Positions 56,872 through 64,000 of a DNA stretch of 64,000 nt are shown here, piece after piece. The stretch is from Trametes villosa (taxonomy: Eukaryota; Basidiomycota; Agaricomycetes; Polyporales; Polyporaceae). The first letter of the stretch is position 1, and the number at the start of each line of letters is the position of its first letter. The stretch is from positions 959,194 to 1,023,193 of the forward strand of contig PUDQ02000016.1 of NCBI GenBank assembly GCA_002964805.2, given 5' to 3'. Made by a program: the position numbers and the translations under genes. Under the pieces are notes generated by a model that saw nothing but the letters and a program-made list of their open reading frames with translations, had not been told where the DNA came from and ran no database searches.

Positions 56872-58252
56872 ATGGCCGTCGCGTCGTTCCCTATCGACAA
56901 AGCCTACCTGATCGGGGGATGGCTGGAGTCCTTCGTGTGGGGTAGGCCGTTTGAGTTCGCTGTGCTCGTCGATCTTCTGCTGATCCGAGAATTACCAGGT
57001 GTATACACCACAATGTTCGCAATGACCCTATACACCATCTACCAGAAGCGGCGAGATGGTGTCAACAGGTTCACGACAATCGCACTCGTTTTACTGTGAG
57101 TCGGGAACAGGTTTCTCGTAGCTCAGCGCGTGCATGACACTGACTCCGTACCCCGCTAGTTATGTCCTCGCTACCGGTCACGTATCGCTCGCGCTCGTTC
57201 GCTTGATTCAGGGATTTGTTCTCTACCGCGACATCATCGACCCCATCCTGTACTTCGCGAACATCTCGGTCCGCCTCAACATGGCCAAAGACTACCTGTA
57301 CATCACCAACGTACGTTCCATCCTCATAACCCGTATTCAAAGCTTCCGGCGCTGACAGCCCCGCACCCGTAGCTGGCCTTGGGTGATCTCGTCATCGTCT
57401 GGCGGCTGTACGTAGTCTGGGGCAAGAACGTCTACATCGCCTTCCTTCCGTTCATTATGTGTCTCGCGGAGCTTGGTAAATCGTCTCCTCGCGTTGAAGA
57501 CGACCCTACTGACTAGTTTTTATAGCCCTTGGATTCGGCTCCATCTCCCAATGGCTCGCTCCAACTCAGAACTTCGTGGTAATGAGCCGGATGGGCTCTG
57601 CCCAGTTCATCCTTTCCCTGGTCGTGAACATCCTCGTAACGTTCATCATTGCCGGGCGCATCTGGTACGCCTTGTTCCCCGCTGCTCCTTATGTTGTCGC
57701 ATCGTGTCGGCTGACTCTCAGGCTCGCACTCGCAGGTTCGTATCGAGGCGCACGAGGGCGGCGATGGGTATCGCGGGCGGACAATACACTCGCGTGCTGC
57801 TCCTGATCATCGAGTCAGGCTCGCTCGTCGCGGCCGCGAAGCTCATCGAGTTTACGCTCTACAAGCTCGCGCCCGTGAATGGCCTCGACGGACTCAACGC
57901 GATGTACATCGTGTACGAGTGCATGCCGCAAATCACCGTGCGTATCTCCTTATCCCTGTTGCGCGCTCAGGTTCTGAGAGATTGACATGGCTTGCAGGGT
58001 CTCGTGCCCACGTTCATCATCTACGCCGTGAACAAGGGCTTCACGCAGGAGGAGAGCGTGTACTCGGCGCACCCGAAGAGCTCGATGATGTTCAACTCGC
58101 CCATGGACACGGACCCGACGGCGCACACAAGCACGACGCTCTCCATGCCCGTTTTCGCGCCGGCGAGTCTCGAGGGAGTCAAGCAGTACGGCGGCGCCAA
58201 GCACACACTGGAGAAGACGAGCAGCTCGTCCTCGTCGACGTCGATGGTATGA
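56872..58252 (+). CDS. Seven-helix membrane protein, tandem copy 3
   Basis: Exons 56872..56941, 56999..57095, 57160..57310, 57373..57475, 57526..57664, 57736..57937 and 57998..58252; 338 residues. Exon lengths match copy 1 throughout (70, 97, 151, 103, 139, 202, 255). The N-terminus is MAVASFPIDKAYLIGGWLES. Conserved phrases include TIYQKRRDGVN, ALVRLIQGFVLYRD, NMAKDYLYITN, GDLVIVWRLYVVWGKN, SRRTRAAMGIAGGQYTRV and YECMPQIT. Seven helices. The tail is Ser/Thr-rich and ends SSSSSTSMV. Intron 1 is again 57 bases, in frame and stop-free. Function unknown; all three copies look intact. Confidence 0.85.
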
Positions 58253-59054
58253 GCCGTCGGTTAAGTCTCATCGGTTGTTGCCTGTACTATTGTATTAGGG
58301 TGCTTCATGCGTGGCGTTCTGATGGTATTCTGTATATACAGTCATTAACCGGTCCTTGGGACACCATGGTTCCTCGGGACACCTGCCCATTTCCCGTCCT
58401 CCCTGCAATCTGGCCGCCCCATATTTTATCTAGAGTTGTACTAATACGTAGTGCGACGATACATCCAGAGTTTGGTCCCTCTGCAGCGTATGTTTCGAAA
58501 CATATGAGAATATGTACACCAAAAGGGGCTGCTGATGAATATTGCGGAGCTGATCTAGGTTGTGGTTCGCCCCATGTGCGGGCGCTATTTGTATGACATA
58601 TGGAGTCTCCTTGCATGCATATAACAGAGCTACCAAAACAACTATCGGGGAACCCCCAGCCCGGGGAGAGAGGTAGAGATTTTGGAAGACGCGCCCCGAC
58701 ACCACCACATCGCGGAGATAGTCACATTCACATTTGATGGCGCCGTATCGGGGCATACTCAAGCGAAGCGCTCAAGCCGACCGCAGACTAGACAGCTGAT
58801 TAGATAGCTACCTACTATATTCAGCCAGATCGGTTGGAAATCTGTGTATTAACATGTAGTGCTTATACAGCCGTCTACGGTATAAATACGAGGTTTTTGA
58901 CTGATCCTCGAAAACAGGCTAGGCGTCTACAGGGTAAATCGTCATAGGGTAGCATATTGCGGCGCATATAGTGGGATACGAGTATGAGAGTGTATGATTG
59001 GAGGTATTAGGGTAGCATAGGGGCAGGCAGTGGGGAAGGGGGGGGGGAGAGGGC
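58253..59054. other. Spacer and 3' flank of the retrotransposon
   Basis: Holds the 3' end of 7-TM copy 3 and, on the minus strand, the 3' UTR of the non-LTR element (C-rich just after the ORF2 stop at 59055). I could not fix the element's 3' end: no long poly(A) or simple-repeat tail is evident. AAAAACC at about 58900 is the only short A tract nearby. Confidence 0.4.
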
Positions 59055-62000
59055 TTAACCGTCCGGGGTGTCGTCGAATGAGAGCGCCGTTGGGTTGTCC
59101 TCGAGGAAGGTTCGTATGTCGAAGAACGGATCGAGGGACCCGAGGAGGTCCTCGATCGAGGAGTGCCGGTATCGGCGTGTGTAGTGATCGCAGTCGAAGA
59201 GCACATGCTCTCGTGTGTGGTAGGCCGGGGCGCCGTCGTGCCGCGTGCACAGGGTGGGCTCGCCGAGCTGCGAGCGGAACCGGTCGCGGTACCAGCCCGT
59301 GGGGGCGTGATTGGTGATGCAGCGAATGAATCGCGCTACGAGGGCCGGGCGTCCTCCGAGCCTCTTGAGGGGGAAGTTCCCGGTATGGAGGAGTCGTCGG
59401 AACGCGGGGTGGCGGATGTGCGTGTGGCCCCAGTAGTTGGCCGGGTTGGCGTCGGCTAGCTCCTTCCAATCCTCCGTGCAGGTGGTGGTGATCGAGCTCT
59501 TCATGTATGCGTATGAGGTCGGGTACCGTCCGTGGAAGCGGGGTAGTTCGCGCAGCGTGGGCTTGGCGGCGAGTTTGACGTCCGCGTCGACCGCGTCGTT
59601 CTCTTCGATGCCGGAGTGCGAGGGGCACCAGTGCAGATGGAGGTGGTTCTCCGGGTGGCGCTCGAACCAGTCGCGCAGTATCCGGCAGGAGTTCACCGCC
59701 GCCATGCGCCCGCCGGTGGGATTGAGTATGCTTGAGAGCGCGTTCTCGCTGTCGCTGAATATGTGTACCTGGTGGTACTTCTTGAGGTAGAGGTGTCCAA
59801 TGGCGAGCGAGAGGGCGATTTGTTCGCAATCGAACGAGAACGCGCGTCCGGTGAAGACGGCGTGTCGGTGGGTGAGCCGTCCGCGGTTGTACGCACGGAA
59901 CCCGGCCGCGGAGTCGCCGAACGTCTCGGAGCATGCGAAAGAGCTGCCGTCTGTGAAGATCACGAGCGCGTTCGCGTCTTGGTGGGCGCTGCGGATGCGA
60001 GGCCGGAGATCGCTGGCGATCCACGCAGCGAGGGCGTCCTCGTCGCCCTTCTTGGGGTGAGTGAGATGCGTGGTCACGCGATCCGCGAAGAGGTCGCGCA
60101 CGCGCGTCCCGGGCCGACACTCGTCGTCGAGTGGGTCAAACGTCTCCGTGATCCACGGGCGGTGGCGGTCGTCGAACACCTCGGTGAGCGGGATGGTAGG
60201 CGTGGGTTTGAGGGTGTAGGGTAGGAATCGGACGTAGGGGGCGTGTTCGGAGCGGTCGAACACGTTGGGGAAGGCGGCGCGAAGAGGATGCGAGGCAGGG
60301 AGGGTGTGGATGCGAAGGAAGTACCGCTGCTGCAGTTTTTGCGCATGCAGGTGGAGAGGGAGGATGCCCGCAAAGCCGTGCAAGGCTCCAGTGGGCGTGG
60401 TGCGGAACGCACCGGTGATCCAGCGGAGCGCGCGGTTTTGGGCGGCGCAGAGAGGCTTCATGAGGTTCTTGACACCCTTGTTTCGGTACCAGACCTCGAT
60501 GCCGTAGGTGAGGAGCGGGCGGACGCAGGCGATGTAGAGCGTACGACGTTGCATTGGGGTGAGTCCGCGGATGGAGTTCCCGAGCATGAGCATTGCGTTG
60601 ACTGTTGTCGCCGCGCGCTCCGCAAAATATGCGACGTGTGCTTTGAAGGTCAGCTTCGAGTCGAACCGAACCCCGAGATAGCGCCAGACGGGGTTTGGGC
60701 GGATGGAGACATTGTCGTCGAGTATGAGGGCGGTTTGCGCGTCATGCTTCGCTGCGAGTCTAGTCGGGACAAAATGCATGAGTTCGTTCTTGTCGGCCTC
60801 AATGAGGAGGCCGAGGCGGGCGAGTGTGTCGACAGTGAGGCGATAGCGTGTGCGCAGGATGTTGCAGTTTGAAGTGATGGAGGGGGTGGTGACGGTCCAG
60901 AGGCCATCGTCCACATAGAACTGAAGGGTAGCGTCGCTCTGGATAGTCGTGACGGGGAACAGGAGGTGGAGGGCAGGGGAGATGTACAGATTCGTCAAGA
61001 TGGGGGAGAGGGCGGAGCCTTGGCCAGCGCCGACCGGAGGCATGTCGAACCACGGAGAAGTGGCACGGCCCCAGCGGAAGCACGACTGGCGGTCAGCGAG
61101 GTAGTTGCGGAAGAAACGGATGAGGGTGGGGGAGAAGCCAAGACGGGTCATGATGCGGCAGAGTAGGTCGTGGTTCATCGAGGGGAAGAATTGTGCGACG
61201 TCGAAGGCGAGGCAGGAAGTCACGAGATTGTGTTTCCAGCCGGCGCGAATATGTGTGACGAGACTCATGGCGGCGTCGACGGTGCTATGCGCTTTCGTGC
61301 CGCCGTACTGGTTGGGGTGGAGGATACCGTGCTTCGTGCATTCGTAGTGGAGACGTTCGCTCAGGACCTTCTCCATGAGCTTGCCGAGGGTGCTGAGGAG
61401 GACGATGGGCCGATATGACTTGATCTTCGAGTAATCATCCTTGTAAGGCTTCGGGATGACTACAGAGACCGCACGCTTGAACTGCGCAGGCCATACGCCG
61501 ATTCGGAGGATACAGTTGTAGATGCGTAGGAGTGTGTCGAGGAAATGCGGGTCCGTGGCTAGCGCCTTCAGGTGGCGCCAGTGCAGGTGATCCCAACCGG
61601 GAGTGGAGGATGTCGAGACCTCGCGGAGCGCGTCCGTGACCTCCGCGAGGGATATGGGGGGGCAATCACGCTCCGGGAGCGCGTCGAGCTCATCCACGAT
61701 GGTGGCGTCGACCGGGCGGGCCGCCGCGGCGTGGAAGGTGGAATCGAGAGCCTGCCACAGGTCCGGGAGGGTCTGGAGTTCGCGCCCGTTGTGCTTGAGA
61801 GAGCGGTACATGGGCATTGCTCGGGGGCCGACCCAGCTCATGAGATCCCAGACTCGACGCTGCTTCTCTGCAACGAACTGGATGCGCTCGTCCATGTGTG
61901 CACGGCGTCGGGCGCGGATCGCAGACTTGAGGCGTCGGAACGCGCGGCGCACGGAGGCCTGTGCCGCCGGGACAAGGCGAGGGGAGTAGCGCCGGACGAG

Positions 62001-63029
62001 GTCGAGACGGCGCCGCGCCTGATTGAGGGCGTCGCGAGCTTCAGAGCAGCTCTGGTCCCACCAGAGACGGGACTTGTCGCAGATGCGGAGGGGAGTGGCG
62101 TGGGCGGACCAGGCATCGCAGATGCATGCAAAAAGCGTGTCGACAGCTGAGCGCAGGTCGTGCTCGTCGCGAAGGGGGATGTCAGGGGGGAGGCGCAGGT
62201 GTACGGTGTCTCGCACGCTTCCCAAGAAGTCCTTCTCGGCGTCCGACTTGGGGGTGATGCAGGGTGCGCCTTCGAGTGACCAGAGGGGGGCGGGTATTTC
62301 GGCGTGAATGACAGCGTGGTCGGATAGGCCGCGTTCGTCAGGCGCGACGCGGATGTCGTAGAGTTCATAGGGGCGGTCGTCGGGGACCCAGACCAGGTCG
62401 ATAACGGTGGGGCGGAATGACTGGCGATGCGGGAAGTGAGTCGGAACAGACGGCGGGGAGAGGAGTCGAAGACCAAGATTGGCGTGGAGGTCTTGCACCT
62501 CGCCAGTGCGCGCGGCCGGGTCGGGGGGGTAATCCGGGTCCCAAATGCGGGAGTGAGTGTTGTAGTCCCCGCCGGCGAGGTCGATGACGGGGAGTGTCTG
62601 GGCGATGTCGGTGAGGTACTCGACGGCGCGATTCTGTGCGTCATTGTAGACATTTAGGATGGCGACGGGGTCTTGAGAGGGGTCGAGGCGGAGGAGGAGG
62701 ATCATACAGTCGCGATGCGAGACGGAGGTGTGGAGGGAGATGACGGCGTTGGAGAGTTTGCGGCTAACATGACAGACAACGCGTGCATCCTTCCGAGCCT
62801 CGACAAGAGTCCAGGCCGGATGTAGCTGCGTGCCATACAGCATGTTATCGTCAGTGCGCTCGGCAGGGCCGGCGGGCGAAGCAGAGGGAATGGGGCGTAT
62901 GGGGCCATACCATGGCTCTTGGATGCAGACGACATCCACCTGGGCAGAAGCACACTGCTCGAGGAGGGCATGCGTGTGCTGCGGTGAATGATTTACGTTT
63001 TGGAAAACTACATGTAGGGACGTGCGCAT
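59055..63029 (-). CDS. Retrotransposon ORF2: endonuclease, reverse transcriptase, RNase H
   Basis: Uninterrupted frame of 1,324 residues, no intron. The endonuclease occupies about residues 1-235: VVFQNVNHS, VVCIQEPWYG, GGDYNTHSRIWDPD, and RGLSDHAVIHAE contain the expected Asn, Glu, Asp and His. The reverse transcriptase follows at about 490-780, with KPYKDDYSKIKSYRPIVLLS, SCLAFDVAQFFPSMNHDLL, GAGQGSALSPILTNLYI and the catalytic box FYVDDGLW near residue 706. RNase H is at about 1020-1150: VIFTDGSSF, SFDCEQIALSLAIG, IFSDSENALSS, LHWCPSHSGIEENDAVDADV (D, E, D, H/D). A C-terminal zinc motif ends it: LCTRHDG...HTREHVLFDCDHY. All catalytic residues seem present, so it may be functional. The start ATG at 63029 lies 5 nt after the ORF1 stop. 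Confidence 0.92.
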   Translation of the reverse strand: MRTSLHVVFQNVNHSPQHTHALLEQCASAQVDVVCIQEPWYGPIRPIPSASPAGPAERTDDNMLYGTQLHPAWTLVEARKDARVVCHVSRKLSNAVISLHTSVSHRDCMILLLRLDPSQDPVAILNVYNDAQNRAVEYLTDIAQTLPVIDLAGGDYNTHSRIWDPDYPPDPAARTGEVQDLHANLGLRLLSPPSVPTHFPHRQSFRPTVIDLVWVPDDRPYELYDIRVAPDERGLSDHAVIHAEIPAPLWSLEGAPCITPKSDAEKDFLGSVRDTVHLRLPPDIPLRDEHDLRSAVDTLFACICDAWSAHATPLRICDKSRLWWDQSCSEARDALNQARRRLDLVRRYSPRLVPAAQASVRRAFRRLKSAIRARRRAHMDERIQFVAEKQRRVWDLMSWVGPRAMPMYRSLKHNGRELQTLPDLWQALDSTFHAAAARPVDATIVDELDALPERDCPPISLAEVTDALREVSTSSTPGWDHLHWRHLKALATDPHFLDTLLRIYNCILRIGVWPAQFKRAVSVVIPKPYKDDYSKIKSYRPIVLLSTLGKLMEKVLSERLHYECTKHGILHPNQYGGTKAHSTVDAAMSLVTHIRAGWKHNLVTSCLAFDVAQFFPSMNHDLLCRIMTRLGFSPTLIRFFRNYLADRQSCFRWGRATSPWFDMPPVGAGQGSALSPILTNLYISPALHLLFPVTTIQSDATLQFYVDDGLWTVTTPSITSNCNILRTRYRLTVDTLARLGLLIEADKNELMHFVPTRLAAKHDAQTALILDDNVSIRPNPVWRYLGVRFDSKLTFKAHVAYFAERAATTVNAMLMLGNSIRGLTPMQRRTLYIACVRPLLTYGIEVWYRNKGVKNLMKPLCAAQNRALRWITGAFRTTPTGALHGFAGILPLHLHAQKLQQRYFLRIHTLPASHPLRAAFPNVFDRSEHAPYVRFLPYTLKPTPTIPLTEVFDDRHRPWITETFDPLDDECRPGTRVRDLFADRVTTHLTHPKKGDEDALAAWIASDLRPRIRSAHQDANALVIFTDGSSFACSETFGDSAAGFRAYNRGRLTHRHAVFTGRAFSFDCEQIALSLAIGHLYLKKYHQVHIFSDSENALSSILNPTGGRMAAVNSCRILRDWFERHPENHLHLHWCPSHSGIEENDAVDADVKLAAKPTLRELPRFHGRYPTSYAYMKSSITTTCTEDWKELADANPANYWGHTHIRHPAFRRLLHTGNFPLKRLGGRPALVARFIRCITNHAPTGWYRDRFRSQLGEPTLCTRHDGAPAYHTREHVLFDCDHYTRRYRHSSIEDLLGSLDPFFDIRTFLEDNPTALSFDDTPDG

Positions 63030-63034
63030 TCTAA

Positions 63035-64000
63035 CTACGTCTGGCCGTTGTTCTCAGCACCCTTCCCACCCCGTGTGCCGTGGCTAGTCGACGAGGACTT
63101 CGACTTCGCGCTGGCGATGGTCTGAGGGGGTAGGTTAGTGTGGAACAGATGCGTCGTGTTGCGGCCAAAACGTACGCGCGAATCCGCCGCGCTGGCATGC
63201 GCGGGGACGTCGTCCGTGAGATGCGAGCCAGCCTTCGAGCTCAGCGCTCGGCGGCTAGCGACAGAGAGGACACGCGACCGGTACCAGTCGGCGTCGTTGC
63301 GGTGTCGGAAGAACTCACAGGCCGGGTCCGTGGCACTGTGAGCACCGCCGCAGTTGCGACAGCGGGCGGGGTGGATGCAGCGAGGGAGGTGTCGGCAGCA
63401 GGGGGCCATGCGATTGTGGGAGCCGGAGCGGTGGTTGCCGCCACAGCGAGCGCAGACGTGCGTCGCGATGGAGCACGAGGTGGTGACGTGGCCCCATCGG
63501 AAGCACTTGCGGCATTGCTGGACCTGGGGGCGGTCCTTCATGAGTTCCGGCAGCTGGGGGGCCTCGCCAGGCTCGAAGGAGACGGCGACGTTGAGGAGTC
63601 GGTCGCAGGTAGACCAGTTTTCGTCGTCGAGGAATTGGACGATAAGGCGGCGGCCGGTGTCGCCCTCCCGGACGACACCCCAGGTGAAAATGGTGCTGGG
63701 ATGGTTGACGATCGCCTCCCATTCGGCGTGAGCGAAGAGAGGGGCAGCCGCTTCGCGTGCGGAGAGGGTCCGGAACTGGTCGTCCACGCACGGGACCCTG
63801 ATGAAGCTGAAGCGGACGCGATATTCGTAGCGGCGTACAATGATGGCGTCGCGGGGGATTTCGGGGAAGAGGGCAGCGGCACGGCTGGCGACGAAGGGGA
63901 GGAGGGCGTCCGTGGGCTCGGCGTTGAGGGTGAAATTGATGTTGCCTGACGGGGCCCAGGCGATGGTCGTGACGCGGAATTGGCGTAGGTCATGTGAACG
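63035..64000 (-). CDS. Retrotransposon ORF1 (nucleic-acid chaperone), 5' truncated by window edge
   Basis: The frame is open from the window edge (64000) to the stop at 63035, at least 321 residues; the true start is outside. The N-terminal visible part (FRVTTIAWAPSGNINFTLNA to RYEYRVRFSFIRVPC) looks like an RNA-binding fold. Three zinc knuckles follow: CRKCFRWGHVTTSC, CARCGGNHRSGSH and CRNCGGAHSATDPAC. The C-terminal tail is Ser/Lys-rich. By family this protein binds the element RNA and forms the transposition particle. There is no start codon in the visible frame near 63787 (a GTG codon lies there), which fits continuation of the reading frame upstream. Confidence 0.88.
   Translation of the reverse strand, partial: RSHDLRQFRVTTIAWAPSGNINFTLNAEPTDALLPFVASRAAALFPEIPRDAIIVRRYEYRVRFSFIRVPCVDDQFRTLSAREAAAPLFAHAEWEAIVNHPSTIFTWGVVREGDTGRRLIVQFLDDENWSTCDRLLNVAVSFEPGEAPQLPELMKDRPQVQQCRKCFRWGHVTTSCSIATHVCARCGGNHRSGSHNRMAPCCRHLPRCIHPARCRNCGGAHSATDPACEFFRHRNDADWYRSRVLSVASRRALSSKAGSHLTDDVPAHASAADSRVRFGRNTTHLFHTNLPPQTIASAKSKSSSTSHGTRGGKGAENNGQT

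Larger units (their letters stand above)
59055..64000 (-). mobile_element. Non-LTR retrotransposon, Tad-like, 5' part outside the window
   Basis: Two consecutive minus-strand open frames separated by 5 nt. ORF1 carries zinc knuckles. ORF2 carries an apurinic-type endonuclease, reverse transcriptase and RNase H. This order is typical of fungal Tad1-clade LINE elements. The 5' end lies beyond 64000 and the 3' end is somewhere below 59055. Confidence 0.88.

Noticed and set aside
1..64000. CRISPR arrays, bacterial operons, ribosome binding sites, rRNA genes
   Set aside because: Not expected in a fungal nuclear window and no direct-repeat/spacer array or rRNA core sequence was seen.

Overview
This window is nuclear DNA from a filamentous basidiomycete, most likely an agaricomycete (polypore-like). 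Genes are compact and split by many 45-70 base introns with GT-AG ends and CTNAC-type branch sites. F-box, BTB and seven-helix membrane protein families are present in several copies. There is a U6 snRNA gene, an intron-containing tRNA-Leu, and a Tad-type non-LTR retrotransposon. All gene models were spliced by eye from splice sites, reading frame and family motifs; exon coordinates are given with each entry, and no database search was run.

Left part (1-27 kb): RNase H2 subunit C (-), tRNA-Leu(CAG) (-), an F-box protein (+), U6 snRNA (-), an RTA1-family membrane protein (-), a gene-poor 3.5 kb stretch, an alpha/beta hydrolase (-) and a 13-exon Ytp1-family membrane protein (-). Then comes a block rich in ubiquitin-ligase-type genes: an F-box pseudogene, a decayed BTB-type tail, two BTB proteins and two RING/coiled-coil proteins. 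A SHE3-like coiled-coil protein closes this part.

Middle (27.9-49.5 kb): cystathionine beta-synthase (+), a complete Doa10/MARCH6 ER ubiquitin ligase (-, 14 exons), an acyl-CoA synthetase (+) with one abnormal splice donor, and an HDDC2-type HD-domain nucleotidase (+). Next is a compact group of metabolic genes: two paralogous HSL-family acetyl hydrolases (-) flanking a cytochrome P450 (-) and a BAHD-type acyltransferase (+) whose upstream regions face each other. No backbone synthase is visible.

Right part (50-64 kb): three tandem copies of one seven-helix membrane protein gene whose first six exons have identical lengths (70, 97, 151, 103, 139 and 202 nt). The window ends in a non-LTR retrotransposon on the minus strand, with the 3' part of ORF1 (CCHC knuckles) and an uninterrupted 1,324-residue ORF2 (endonuclease, reverse transcriptase, RNase H, terminal zinc motif).
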